The notes beneath the pieces were generated by a model. The model searched no databases. It was given only the letters and a program-made list of their open reading frames with translations, and had not been told where the DNA came from. From Falciphora oryzae (taxonomy: Eukaryota; Ascomycota; Sordariomycetes; Magnaporthales; Magnaporthaceae), in the NCBI GenBank assembly GCA_000733355.1, contig JNVV01000033.1, positions 79,641 to 143,640 on the forward strand: a stretch of DNA of 64,000 nucleotides. The letters are read 5' to 3'. Made by a program: the position numbers and the translations under genes. Below, piece after piece: positions 21,286 to 33,640 of the stretch (position 1 is the first letter of the stretch; every line of letters begins with the position of its first letter).

Positions 21286-21760
21286 CTATAACAGAAAGGG
21301 GAAATAGGCGGTCCAGGATACAACTTCATACACCCCGCTCGGCATGTCAGAAAGCGAATATAACACGAGGCCGATAATAACGAAGTGACAGAGCATATAT
21401 AGGATGAGTGAAGCCCAGGCGGCCAATATGGCAAGGATTTGAAAGAACTCGTTTTTCTGAAACAACTTTGGCCCGTTCTCCCCCAAGGCAAAAATTGCCA
21501 TCGTCAGAAGCGGCAAGACTGCCATACCAATAGAGCAGCCTCTCCACAGCCCCAGGCCGTTCCTCAAGGCTCCTTTGGGCAAACCGCAAGCGGTTTGCGT
21601 CTCCTGTGTCGTGACCAGGCCTCAGAAGAACCAAAAGCCTCGGCCACAGCGGGGGAGGCGTACGCGGCTAGTTATTAAGCCAATAAGAACCGCCTCTGAG
21701 GTCCACATTAACAGGTGGGATTCCATCTGTTGATGTGGATACCCTCAGGCCACAGTCAGC
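21286..21760 (-). pseudogene. fungal multi-pass membrane protein, C-terminal remnant
   Basis: The frame 21582-21286 reads LWRGCSIGMAVLPLLTMAIF followed by a second long hydrophobic segment (ILAILAAWASLILYMLCHFV) and an end SDMPSGVYEVVSWTAYFPFL. This pattern matches the C-terminus of a large family of uncharacterised ascomycete membrane proteins that end in a P-x-G/A-x-Y-x(3)-W-x(3)-P motif. Upstream the frame is broken by stops; EGIHINRWNPTC in the same direction may be the remnant of the family's 'GGVH..AWN' block. No intact start. Confidence 0.4.
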
Positions 21761-23132
21761 TTTTTCAGCAAGGATTCGCTTCAGTCGCTAAAGATAGGAC
21801 ACTGAACACTTGGAGAAGACGCCTTCAGGCACACTTGCAACTAGCCGCACGAAATACCCAGAATTTCGTAGTACCGAGCTGGAGTTTGGCGTGGCATTCA
21901 CTTATGTGTGGCACTCGCTTGTGAAACACGTTAGATGACATAGCCACATCTGGCTTAATGCTAGCATGGGCGCCTTGTAGTGGTACCTGTACCCGAAAAT
22001 GGGTGATTAGGTATTTCCGTACCTATCCAACCTCAGTAATGTAAGCGGTTCAAGATATCTTCACTTGCAATTCTGTTTAGTAACCTGCGGGTGTTTCCCG
22101 CCTACTTCGATACCATACCGGGGTGGATGGTTTCTAAATCAGGAAAGCGGGTTTAAGTCTACCCTTACGTCCTGGAAGGTGCTAGACACTCATACTAATG
22201 ATAATTTGTCCTTGAGACTTATTGTGTGGTGGCAGAATCCATTAGAATCATCTCCTAGAACCCCCAGAACCCGGTATGGTATTGCAAGTACGTTTTGGTT
22301 TTCTTCTCACCAACCAATCATCAAGGCACCCCTAAGCCCACACAAAGCCCGTCCGCGGCCGTGGCCCCAAGACCACCGCCCTCAGCCGCAGCCGCAGCAG
22401 CCGTCTCGAGCCCACGACAACCAGAATCCCGTCCTGGTCGACGCCGACAGCTGGGCCGGCGTCAGCTTCCGGCCCCAGCCACCCTCGTACAAAACGCCGT
22501 CAACACCGGCCAACTATGAACGACGGCTTTTACCATCCCGTTAGCCCCGGGTGGTTGGGCGGACGCGTTTGACCCCCCCGAGGAGCCGGTGCGCAAAAAA
22601 AGAACCGAGGCGGAGAAGACCGAGGGCAAGAGGCTGCGGTGAGAGGAGGGGCGGAGAAGACGGAGGACAAGCGGCTGCGGTGCGAGTATGGGCGGTGGAA
22701 GTGAGTTTGGTCCTGCCACCATCTGCTTTGAGAAGACGGCCCCTGGGCGATGCCCCCCTCCTGTTTAAGGACAACGAGGCTTCGCGGCGGGGTTTTGTCA
22801 AGATCCCCCCAAGCTGACGACGATGGTGATCAGATGCAACGCGCGCGCGATGATGAGGTGCCAGGCCAGGCCGAGGCGGAGGGAGTTGGCGAAGGGGGTT
22901 ACGAAACCCCAAAAGGGCAACACACGCCACGACCGACAGCAGGTGGGCAAAATGAGGGAAGGTGCTCGACACGCCCGGTCGCCGGCAAGACGGCACTCAC
23001 CGACCCAGGTTCCAAAAACCGGGAAGCGGGATTGGAACGATGGGCGAAAAAGGCCTGCACGGTTGAGGGCATCGTTGGAAAAGGGCGGGCAGGCTGCAAT
23101 TTCGACTGCGGCGAGGGCGCCTGGGTGCTGCA
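21761..23132. other. no gene recognised
   Basis: Overlapping open frames without domains; GC-rich after 22300. The part at about 22915-23110 is similar to 47150-47270 (shared block CGGTTGAGGGCATCGTTGGA). Confidence 0.4.
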
Positions 23133-23757
23133 ATGCGCGACGCAGTCTTTGTTCGCCCTCGACTTGACGCCGCGGTTCCTCAACCCTGTGATACCGCCTC
23201 AGCCGCGGGATCTCGCCTCACCTTCCCCTTCGGACTCAAAGATGTCCTGGCACCCACACCACCATCTGTCGGCTTCTTCAAGTCCTTGCCAGAGGTCCAA
23301 CCTTTGCCAGAGAAGGTCTGGGCCATCTACAGCGCCTTGATGGAGCACCCAGACTTGCCGCCAGCTCTCTACATCGGCTCAGGAACCGACGCCAGACAAG
23401 GGATGTATAGGAGGGCATGGAGCTACAGGACTCAGGACCCGATTGTGCTCCCCCGGATGGTCAAGTCCAAGCTGGAGAAAGGTTTTAGCACGTCCTAGTT
23501 GGGCATGCTGTGCTGGACTCCACTCCCCTACGCTGGACCCATCTCTGCACGCATGTGTCCCTCAGCGAGGGATTACTGGGGGACACCGCATGGAGCCCTG
23601 GAGAGCTCGAAGCCGCAGCTGCTGGGCGCGCCCAGTATCAGAGTGATCGCAATGTCCGCAACGCCAAAAAAATTGCCGGGCATCTCAACAATGCCAAACA
23701 GCGCGACGATCAACCACCCTTGAGCTCCAAGATACCCGCAACGACGTGGCCACCCTA
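23133..23757 (+). pseudogene. GIY-YIG-like nuclease family protein, decayed
   Basis: The frame ending at 23498 contains VWAIYSALMEHPDLPPALYI and GSGTDARQGMYRRAWSY, then LPRMVKSKLEKGF. After a TAG (23496-23498) the same frame continues MLCWTPLPYAGPI. A shifted frame then gives NVRNAKKIAGHLNNAKQRDD. This order is typical of a repeated ascomycete family with a YIGS-type core that is related to GIY-YIG nucleases. One stop and at least one frameshift mark it as a pseudogene. The family name is by eye. Confidence 0.4.
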
Positions 23758-23793
23758 AAGAGCTCGGCTCTCATGGACCAAAAGCCCGACAGC

Positions 23794-24050
23794 TGCTCCA
23801 GCCTCAACATCTCCACGTTACGTCTGGGGCGTTCCTTTTCCAACCGAACAGTCGTGTCTCACAAGCTCGACAGAACGCCCTTTGCTCCAGCCTAAACATC
23901 TCCACGCTACCTCTGGGGCGTTCCTTTTCCAACCGAACAGTCGTGTCTCACAAGCTCGACAGAACGCCCTCTGCTCCAGCCTAAACATCTCCACGTTACC
24001 CCTAGGGCGTTCCTTTTCCAACCGAACAGTCTTATCTCACTTGGGGTCCT
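23794..24050 (+). repeat. 89-bp tandem repeat, about 2.9 copies
   Basis: Units start at 23794, 23883 and 23972 (TGCTCCAGCC...). They are about 95 per cent alike and share CATCTCCACGTTAC and GCGTTCCTTTTCCAACCGAA. Confidence 0.92.
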
Positions 24051-24084
24051 CTAATTCTTATTTTTTATGCGGTATGTACGTATA

Positions 24085-24272
24085 CGTCACACACACCACA
24101 CATATACCACATATACACCACATATACCACACATATACCACATACATTATACATACATTACATACCACACATACTATATACCACATACACACCACACACA
24201 CCATACATATACCACACACGCACCACACAAACCATACATACACCATATACCACATACACACCGCATACATTG
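24085..24272 (+). repeat. ACCACATATACC-type simple sequence
   Basis: A CA/TA-rich low-complexity tract of irregular CACACC, CATATACCA and CATACA units. Confidence 0.9.
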
Positions 24273-24426
24273 CGAAACGCATCAATTCTAAGCAACATTT
24301 AAGCCATAAAAACTCTTTCCACCACTCTATCAACTGTCGCCTGGCCCGTTTCAGCACCCCTGATAAGGGCATCTTGGTGGTTCGGGGCAGGCCGAAGCTC
24401 AGGCGACCCGGAGGGCGTGCTCCAGC

Positions 24427-24925
24427 TCACGGGCGCTGGTGACTAGGCTTGGACGCGCGAGTGTCAAGCACAATGGTGTCAGGTCTGGGTACACCTGAGA
24501 TCCGTCCTGGATCATGCCAACGCCATATTTGGTCCTTGGTCAGCTGGGCAGCGACCCTAGGAGCGTCTGCGACCAGAGCATGGTGGATAAACGTGATGTT
24601 TTTCTTCTCGAAAAGAGGCGCAGGGATCACGCCTTTGGTCGAATTGTTTATTGGATCGAGGCGTAAAGTAGGTGATGTTGACCGAATCGTAGTGGACGGC
24701 GTGAAAAAAGAAATCCGTCAGAATCAAGTCCTTGCTCTGCTTTTTCTTGATAGATCGATCCTGAATGGCGACCCTGAGAAGATAGTCGCTGAAGAGCCAG
24801 TGGAAACGACGGCCCACACGGCTGAGGGTGCTGATGTCGGCGATGGCCTGGAGATACCTGGATATCTCGAGCAGGATTTCTGTGGGACAGCCACCGAGAT
24901 GCGACTGGAAACTGTTGCACGGCAT
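24427..24925 (-). pseudogene. F-box (probably ankyrin) protein remnant
   Basis: From ATG 24925 the frame reads LGGCPTEILLEISRYLQAIA then DISTLSRVGRRFHWLFSDYL, a clear F-box (P-x-E-I-L at its start). F-box proteins are SCF ubiquitin-ligase adaptors. The frame then shifts at about 24620-24640 and the other frame continues NITFIHHALVADAPRVAAQL, like the first ankyrin unit that often follows such F-boxes. No later ankyrin repeats are visible, so it is truncated and frameshifted. Confidence 0.5.
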
Positions 24926-25008
24926 AAAGAGCAGTGTTAGTGCACAGCAAAGCACAGTGAATTCACTTTTGGCAGTATGTCGTAGTGGCACGTTTGTGCG
25001 ACAGAAAC

Positions 25009-25370
25009 ATGCGCCGTCTGCTGTGCTGGACCGCCGGCGAAGACACTGACCAGAGCATCGAGTTGGCATCAAGGCCCGGGCTCCTCGACCCGATCCCCGG
25101 CCCCCCTAACGGCAAGAGGCTTCTGCGGAAGCTTTTCAACGGAAAGGAAAAGATGTGCCGTCTGCTGTGCCGGACCAGCCGACGAAGCTGACCTGCGGGT
25201 TCGCCATTGAGCTGGCATCAGGGTCTGGGCTCCTCGACTCGATTCTCGGCCCTCCTAATGGCAAGAGGCTTCTGCGGAAGCTTTTCAGCGGACTGCCTGG
25301 GGTTATGGAAAAGGAAAAGATGTGCCGTCTGCTGTGTTGCACCAGCTAACGAAGCTGTCCTGCGGGTCCG
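25009..25370 (+). repeat. long tandem repeat (144/167-bp units, about 2.3 copies)
   Basis: Blocks beginning GTGCCGTCTGCTGTG occur at about 25010, 25154 and 25321. Each of the first two is followed by GGCTCCTCGAC and GGCAAGAGGCTTCTGCGGAA. The second unit has 23 extra bases. Confidence 0.88.
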
Positions 25371-25510
25371 CCACACCAAGTGCAGCCGAAGTTCTGAAGC
25401 GGCTGGTAGGCATCTTTGCCTGCGGTGTCCTTCGGTTCGGGGTCTTGGTTCCTGTCGTGGCGCTGGGTGGGCCGAGGGGCACAACGAGGAACGCCGACTG
25501 CGTGCTGCCC

Positions 25511-25604
25511 TTCTGCTTCTGCTTCTGCTTCTGCTTCTGCTTCTGCTTCTGCTTCTGCTTCTGCTTCTGCTCCTGCCTCTGCTCCTGCCTCTGCTTCTGC
25601 CTAT
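25511..25604 (+). repeat. (TTCTGC)n hexanucleotide repeat
   Basis: About 11 near-perfect TTCTGC units followed by degenerate TCCTGCCTCTGC units. It creates long artefactual Leu or Ser/Arg frames. Confidence 0.95.
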
Positions 25605-27669
25605 GTGCGGTGGCTGTCTTTGCTCTACTTCTAGGGGCCGCCTCTGTAGACGCCTCTGTGGCTGCTTCTGGGGCACTCCTACGGCCGCTTCTGTAGCTGC
25701 TGCGATGGCTTCGACGGATCCATCCGCCAGAGTCCCGATTACATAAGTGCTCCCTGCTTTCTACCTACCTACTTGGCTGCCTACCGGGCCTCTTCCCGTC
25801 CACCCTGCCGAGTGAGCATACGTGGCGCCAGCTTCGCCAATCGGCGGGCGGGCAAGGTTGTCGTGGCCCTGGGCTGAGCAGGCTCGGCTTGAGCCGATTC
25901 ACAGGTCTAGTGTCAAGCACGAGAATCTAATTCCATTGCCGCTTACTGTGCTGCTCCTGTTTGGGGCAAAGCATCATGAAGCTCTCTCGCCGACGCTGCC
26001 CAGGCTCCAGCCCTGGTTGGCTTACCTGGCCTCGGCGACGGACACTGGAAGGAAGGGCTGGGACGGGACACCACCTTCCCAACAGAGTCGTATAGCTGCC
26101 CGCTGGAGTCGGGCCGAGGCCACACAAAACCTTTGCTGCAAAGCTGAAGACAGCTGCTCTGATGGAAAGGAAGTCACAGCCGGGGCTGCCAGCTTGTGTT
26201 GGCCTTTCTTGCCGAACTAGCCGCCGCGGTGGCCCCGAGTAGATAGCTTGCGGGGTCAGGATCTTTCCAAGAGATTCCAAAGTTCTGACCAAAGCAGCGG
26301 GGAGAGGCCATCGTCGAAAACTAGTTCGTTCCCTTTCCGATCCCATGATCTCTCCCACAAAGCCTCGTGCACCGGAAACAACCTGGCCACCTCCTACCCA
26401 GCCTTATCGAACATGCCACCACACCACCACCATCCATACAAGCAACGGTAGGCTCTCCTCCCACTAGGTCGCCTCGGCATACACAGCCACGCTGGAGGCA
26501 CCACGGCAGCAGCGTCCCCGCCACCAGTAGGGCCGCATTGCAGTTTACAGGCTCTTGCAACAGGCGGACTGTTGGGTCACGGTGCCGGCCAAGGGTGCTC
26601 CAAGGCCGCACACGACACGCAGCTGCCTTCCGTGTCTTTGGTAAGGGCAAGAGACAAACATCACGGGGCGATGCACTATTAGGGCAGGCCACTCAGCCCA
26701 AACAGGCAGGCAGTTACATAACCCCCAGCCCACATTTTGCTAACCATTCGTCTAAGCAAATGGCAGCTGCCTACCGGGCACTTGCGGGTCATCCGGTGAG
26801 TCCTCCTGCGGGTAGGCTTGATGGCCAAAGTCCCCACTGTGCTCCTTCCCAATCTTCCTTTTTCCCGCCTCCATTTTGCTCTAGTCTCTGGCCCTGCCCT
26901 CTGTCTTGGCTGTTTGTTCTTATTCTCTGTCCCTATTCCCCGTGAGCATACTGCTGTGACCGGCCATCCATTTTGCACCCACCCCATACTGGCGGCTAAT
27001 GCCAGCAGCTCTCGCTAGTACCCACGACAAGTCCGGTTTCGAAGCCCAGTTCCTCCTTCCACGACAACGTCGCCACGCGTCGACAGGCCAGGTCCAGACC
27101 CTCTCCATATCCGCTGCTCCCCGCACTTCCTTCCCTGCCCAACACCCGTTTTCCCTTGCTTCGACAAGCCCTTCCATCTCCAGGCTTCGCCAGCTTTTCG
27201 GCGTCGACGACTACGTTGTCGGCAGCCGTCAGCCAGGCTGGCATCATCAAGCCCACCCGCCGAGGACCGAGCATTGCAGCCTTCCACCGTCATGGGTAAG
27301 CCGATCGGTCCCACGCCATCATTCCACCTCGTTTCGCCAGGACCACCTATCACCTCGGGCCCGGGCCCCCGCCGACAGCTGCTCCTTCGGCCGTTCCCTT
27401 GTAAGTTGTGTGACACTCCGTGCTCGGAGACGCCTGCCTTTCGGTACAGACGGCTGATGCGAGCGAGGCAATTCGGAAACAGACGGACTAATACTGCTTG
27501 TTAAGAACAGCAGCTCCTCCTTCCACCTTAACTCCCCTATTAGCAGACACCCCATTTACGCTGTCGGCGGCTGCCGGGCCACTGCCCAAAACGCCCTTGA
27601 CGTGCCTCGACAAGCAACCGCCTGCCCTTTTTCACGCCGGGCGCCAAGAAGGCCCCGGCTGGGCTGGTG
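25605..27669. other. no gene recognised
   Basis: Many overlapping frames on both strands but no domain. Composition is GC-rich and non-repetitive at the scale I can see. Confidence 0.4.
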
Positions 27670-28200
27670 GCCCAGAACTCGCCTTCAAGGTCTCGTTTTC
27701 TACAGCCTATACCCTCCGCCCCCATGCCTTCACGAGCCAGTCCAGGTCAAAGGTGCCTGCCATGTAAGTCCACGCCGTCGTTCTATCCCGAAACCTTTGC
27801 CTTTTTCGCTTCGACAAGCCGCTAACCACGCCAATCGTCAGCAGGCAACCGCTCTGTCCACCTCAGCTCTTTACCTCTCTGGCCTCACCTGCCAAGCTTC
27901 TGCAGTTCCTCACCACAAGGTCTCGTTTCTACAGCCTATACCCCCCGCTCCCACGCCTTCACGAACTAGCCCAGGTCAAAGTGTCTCGGCCGCCTGCCGT
28001 GTAAGTCCACGTCGCCATTTTATGCCGAAGTCTTTGCCTCGTTTCGCTTCGACAAGCCGCTAACCACGCGCTGGCGTCTAGGTACTTACCAACAAGACTC
28101 GACGAAGTCAATCATCAGCAGGCAGCCGCTTTGTCCACCTCGGCCCTTCACCTCCCTAGCCTCGCCCGCCAAGCTTCTGCAGCTCCTCACCACAAGCTTT
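27670..28200 (+). repeat. diverged tandem duplication (about 245-290 bp units)
   Basis: Blocks recur in order: GTCTCGTTTTCTACAGCCTATA near 27690 and 27930, then GTAAGTCCACGYCGYC, then CGCTTCGACAAGCCGCTAACCA near 27805 and 28045. CCAAGCTTCTGCAG and CTCACCACAAG occur near 27893 and 28170. The recurring exact GTAAGT and CTAAC-like words are typical intron signals, so exonised copies are possible. Confidence 0.7.
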
Positions 28201-28258
28201 ACAAACCCACGTCATGGCGAGCAGCTAGCCGCTCGGGGCATCAACCGACAAGCCGCCC

Positions 28259-28372
28259 GTATACTCTCCCCTCTTCCCGTGTGCTCTTCCCGTATACTCT
28301 TCCCGATACTCTTCCCTCTTCCCGTATACTCTTCCCGATACTCCTCCCGATACTCTTCCCGATTCTCTTCTC
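28259..28372 (+). repeat. CTCTTCCCGTATACTC microsatellite-like array
   Basis: Irregular repeats of CTCTTCCCGATA and variants. Confidence 0.92.
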
Positions 28373-31300
28373 CGTTAGCCCATCCCTTCGAATGCTTCCT
28401 ACCCACCGTCCAGCTACGGTTGCATCGGTTCGCCGGGCGCTTTTCTCTATTCATGCCTACGCATTGTGCTAACTCTGCCAGTTGGTGACTACAGCCGCTT
28501 TCCAGCCAAACGCTCCGACCACCGTTCCCTCGAGCAACCACTTGGGTCTCGAATCGCCTGAGCCTGCAATATCGAGCTGTGACTTCCTCCAAAAGGTGTC
28601 GCTTCCCAAGAGGTTGGTAATGGTAAACCCAAGAAACCAAGCGTGTCGTCCATCCGGCAAAGGCAAACACCCCTCCCTCGAGGACTCGAGGAAGCCCTGA
28701 CCAAGCCAGGTCCGCAATGACACCACTAAGATTATGCGCGTTGCCTAGGAATGCTCTGTCGATACGGCATGGAGCTCCCTCGCCCGACAAGGGAAAGGGT
28801 ATGTTGAGCCCGTCAACTGCCTAGTGCCTGATGCTCAGCATGATTCTCGTTTTAGCACGCTCTTTTCCACGAAACGCTACCGCCCAAGCAAAACACATGG
28901 TATGTCTGACCCGATCCGCACAAATGCCAACCCCAGAGGCGCCACCCTGGTACGTGCACCTGTAGTCCTGCTGTTAGACATTGCTAACAACTTTCCCCCG
29001 CCATACCCTTTAAGATGTCGCTTGAGTAGCCCTGCTTTTTCAGCCACTGCCAACAAGGCTGCCCTGCGGCCTGCTCCCTATCCTCCCAGGCCAGTCGAGC
29101 GGCGCCCCTTGAGAATCCAATCCGGCAAGTCACATTTTCCGAATTTTGCCGCGCCCGCATCTCTTTTCGGCGTCTACGCAGACGCCAGGGACCTGTCTTG
29201 GACCTTCCCTAAGCTTCGGGGATGCGGTCCTGCGACCTGCTCTCTTCATATGAACGTGCAGGAAGCACCCCGGGACGGAATGGATACACATCACTGCCAG
29301 AGTCTTAATTACTAACAAACTCAGGCAGCAGGCTAGCAGCGCCAAAGGCTACATCACGCCGACGCGCCGGCATATCAACCCTAGGCAGAAACCCCCCAAG
29401 CTCTCGCCAACAAGGGATGGGGTTCTGTGACCTGGTTTCTCGTCATAAAGGGGGCACAACTCATACCAGGACGAGATGGATGCCGCGGCTTCCAGGATAC
29501 CACCATTAAAAAACTTCGGTAGGCCAGCAGAGCAACGCTCTCGACACAGCTTCGACCGCACTGTTCCTAAGCTCCCCTCGCTAACAGGCCCTGCTCCCCC
29601 TCTGCAGTTTATGTTGCACGACCTTTCCACTGCACCGCCGAGGCGACCTGGGTCGTTCGGCTCACTTTCAACATGGCGTCACCGGCTTTTTGCGTTAGGG
29701 CAGCCGTACGCCGCTCAGATCCAGCATCCATTGCTCAGCGTATGCCATCGTTCGTCCAGCTCCCGCATGTCAGCTACAGATGTTGTTTGCGCCCACTAAC
29801 CGCAGCTAAAGACACAGCTTGCCCGAGTGGTCGAGCCAGAGCCCGACCGAGCAGCTTGTTCATCCTTCCATCNNNNNNNNNNNNNNNNNNNNNNNNNNNN
29901 NNNNNNNNNNNNNCCTGGCGAGGCACGCTGGAGTCAACAGGGTCTGATTCGCGGGTAAGCGGTTCAAACAACGGATGAGACGCGCGCCGTCACAAGTCAC
30001 GGGAGACGGCTTGCTAACGAAGGCTTGTCCGCACAAAATGCGGGCTGAAAGCTCAACAGCTACAGGATCCTTGTCTACCGCTTTCGGTCGTGTGGCCCGC
30101 TCCATCATCGCTCGGAACTCCACTAGCGCTTAGTCTCTGATGGCCGTCGTCACTCTCTGGCGTCTCTGCTTTGTGCGGACGAGACGCTCCAACATCACCT
30201 CCAAACGGCCTGGTTTTCCAACCGGCATCAAGTGGCGGGGCTTGCAACTACGGTTCGGCACAAAATCACGGCTCTTCTCGATAGTCTCGACTGTCTGCGG
30301 CTGATCAGGCATTCCATCCAGGCTAGAATGCCGCCTGTGTGAAGGCGCCAAAGACCCTCAGCACGAACCTCCTCGTTTCGCTTCCTTGCTAACCCGAGCT
30401 TGTGGCGCAGCTTGCCAGGCCCCAGCGGCCTTCACGTTGCAACCAAGGCAAAGGATACCATGCTATTTCGATCTAGAGACGGCCCAGATGTTGACAGGCC
30501 CTAGTCACTCCAGCCGCGAGTTCCTCTGGCGCCTGCCACGCCACGCACGACCGGGCATCCTACCGGCTGCTGCCGGTAGAGTTTGGTTGTTTGATGATAC
30601 GAGGCGCGTCGCCGGCTGCAAACCCCCTTTCCAGGCCAAAATCTACTTGATGCAGGGCTTCATGGCTGACGGATTAGCCCTCCAGCCGGGGTGAGGCCTG
30701 CTGGGGGCAAACACAGAGAACTCTGCGCTTGGCCTGGACGGCTTCTAGCTGCAGGGCCCTGTAGCAATCGCCAAGAGGGGTGGTGGAAACGGAGGCCGAT
30801 GGGGCTGTTGGAATCAAGCACACATCGGAGCTGGCCGAGACGAGACGCTCAAAGTCGTCTGGCGCCACGCCCAAATAGCTGCGCTCGCCAGCCGCTCCGG
30901 CATTGGTGAAGAGGCATCCTGGCGGACCCCGTCCGCGAAATCCTTCGTCTGCGCCAACAACAAGGTCTGGTAAGAGCCAATCCTGGGCCTAGATGTTCTC
31001 GGCTGCCATCTCCTTATTAAACGTCAAAAGTCTCGTTCCCTCCCCCCTCGTCTCGTCCCCTCCCCCCTCGTCCCGTCTTCTCCCCCCGTATCGACCCAAA
31101 GCCCCGAAATGTGTGTCGAGCACGTTTCGCACAAGCCGCCGTCCCTGGCAGCACGCGCCGAACCACGCACACACTCCCGAGGGCAGCCTGGGAGCTGCCA
31201 AACCGAGTCCCCACCTGCATTGCCTGATCGTCTGCAGGGCAGTGGACAAGCCCAGATGGCCAGAGCTATAGCTGCCTGACCAGCAAAAGCTCGCCCAGCC

Positions 31301-32860
31301 ATCAATGCCGGCGTTTAGTCCACCAGGAAGTGGCCCGATCGAGCAGAACAATCTGCCAGCACTGGCTTGGGGTTTGGGAGCTCGGGCAGGTCCTGCCGGC
31401 CGTCCTGGGTGTGTGTCCCCCCCTCGCCCTATACGGTGTAACCCCCTGTCGCCGAAACTGACCGTCTCCTACAGGCAGTCACTACAGCCACAGCAGCCAT
31501 CGAGCCAGCGAACGAAAGCGCCAGCATCACAGCGCTGGAAAAGTGGTCCCCCTGACCGCCTGACCCCAACCCCCTGCCTGCCATGCCAGCCAGCAACATC
31601 GACCATCTCGACCACCATAGCACAACCTGCTCAGGTACTTATGGAACAGCTTTAGCCCAGGGGTGTACGGTGAGCACAACCAGTTATCCTCCATGGAACT
31701 GCTGAACCCGCTTCAATGTCAACCGGAGCGACGGCTAAACCACCTCGATGTAAAGCAGGCCGGCAAGCAGCGCACTACTTTAACCTTGAACGGTGCAGCA
31801 AATATCGATGCGGAGGCTGCGCAGAAGAGTCGTGGAACAGGTCAGTCTATGTCTCCCGAATCTGATATCCATGCGTCTCTTTTCATCCGCGTCCTTGTAC
31901 TCCTCACCCGCCTCGCCCTATATCTTTATTGCTGCGTTTTCTTCCATATGTTGCATTGCATTCCGTTATCGGAAACCCCGTCCTTTATACCTATGTCCAC
32001 TTCATTTGGGATATCCAAAGTTTCCTTTGCTAATTGTCCCTTTCACTCCTGTTTGAGGCGACCAGGCGACCTCTTTGTTCTCCCGCTTAAGCGTTCGGGG
32101 ATTTCCGTTTGCCAGCAACCAACAGCCGCCTAGGGCTCAAAGGCGGAAAGGCTGGCGGTTCGACCCAGCATCAAGGACCTGCTGACCACAGGGCGGCGGA
32201 ACATAACGCGCACCACCATCGTTAGCCCTTTTTGGGTCGCCTCACGCCAGGTTTTTGCACTTCTCCCACTTTTGCCATCGCGCCTCAACCCCGAAAATCC
32301 CACGCCCGATGGAATGGCATCACCCTCCCTTCCGCTACTCTTCATATCCCCTCAGCCCAGCACTCCCGGTCATGGAGGCTCCAGGGATATTTGCAGAGGT
32401 TAAACCCTGCTGGACCAAAAAAGCTTTCCCTTCCGTCTCGGTCCTTCCGGCGCAGCCCCCTCCCCCCTTCCCCCCAGCTTAGCCCGTCGACTCCACGCCG
32501 GCGCCGCCGCAGAGCCAGTTATTGCAAAGCTGCGAGCTGCGTTCCGCCAAATCCTACGCGGCCAGAGCCCAAACCTCGGGTGATGAACGGCATAGCGCCC
32601 GCTCGAGGTACAGAGAACCTAGGACAAAGGACAAGGTCAGCCAGCATAAAACCCCCCTAGCTACCGGCGTTTATCCAACATATAGCACCTGGCCCTGGCC
32701 GAAAGGATACTAATCTAAACGTACATCTCTTCGCTAGGCAGTTCACGCTTTCTTCCACTAGGCTTGAAGCGAATGAACCCCTTACTGGTTCCGATCAGGC
32801 CACTCCAGGATTACCAAGCATAGCGACCCCCCGACAGAGCCTTTTTTTTAATCGCAGTCT
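28373..32860. other. no gene recognised (contains a sequence gap)
   Basis: No domain-bearing frame can be supported in these 4.5 kb. There is a short pyrimidine-rich tandem stretch near 31030-31085 (CCTCCCCCCTCGTC). The assembly gap at 29873-29913 lies inside. Confidence 0.4.
29873..29913. other. assembly gap (41 N)
   Basis: Unknown bases; anything translated across it is meaningless. Confidence 1.
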
Positions 32861-32989
32861 GATTGTCGGCAGGCTACGAAAAGCTGCCTGGCCGGACCTG
32901 GTTGCATTTTTGGCATGCAATGCGCCCAAGACGGATCACCCCCCGTGGCCGCCGGGAGCCACGCTGGCTGGGGTCGCCTTCCGTCGACC

Positions 32990-33640
32990 GCACCTCCAGA
33001 CGCTTCTGCGGAAACCGAGTTGGAAGCAATGTTCTGGCCGAGACGCGCGCCGCAGAAGATGATCCGTACGAGCACCTCCGGCCATTCCCCCTCGAGCTGG
33101 ATGTGGAGAGGTGCCTCGCTGGCCACTTTTTTACATCTCCTTACTGATCTCTGCTGCCGCCGCAGCAAGCCAGCCAGCTGGTTTGAACACGAAGCTACAT
33201 GCCACCGGGCCAAGTACATTTGCAGGCTTTATCCCTCATCGCCCTACGACACCCCGGCAACGCTGGAGGAACATCTTCGTCGGGCCCATCGTCTGGTCTC
33301 GGACGTGGAAATCAGTCTGCTCACGGAGGGCGGCTCCGAGGTGCCAATCCGCTACGACCCCGACGATTGTCCCTTTTGCAGAAGACAGCTCATCTGACCA
33401 AGTCCGACATGGACCGCGGCAAGATGCTCGAGAAGCTTAAAAGGTTCCAGGACGACCGGAATGCGGGTGGCTTGTCCAGCAGCTTCCGTATCCCTGGGAA
33501 AGAGAAGGACAGAAGAGCATGCCTGTCTAATTTCCGTACCTGGAACAAAAGGATACGCATGCTCGTGGACTCGGCCCGCATTGCCGCGGATAGGCGGATG
33601 GCTCAGTCAATCACCCAAGGTCCCGCCACCCCCTGAGTTC
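32990..33640 (+). pseudogene. C2H2-like zinc-finger N-terminal module, frameshifted
   Basis: One frame gives WFEHEATCHRAKYICR then TPATLEEHLRRAHRLVSDV and RYDPDDCPFC. This is the spaced H, C and H-x(3-4)-H pattern found near the N-terminus of many ascomycete NACHT, ankyrin or WD40 proteins. A stop follows at 33395, and the next frame (33396-33636) continues with a basic helical stretch (GKMLEKLKRFQDDRNAG). Together with the WD40 remnant just downstream this probably was one receptor-type gene. Confidence 0.45.

Noticed and set aside
24058..24372. Cys/Val/Tyr-rich small protein
   Set aside because: Translation of the CA/TA simple repeat.
25207..25746. 179-codon frame with poly-Leu
   Set aside because: Produced by the TTCTGC hexanucleotide array; equally long frames exist on the other strand.
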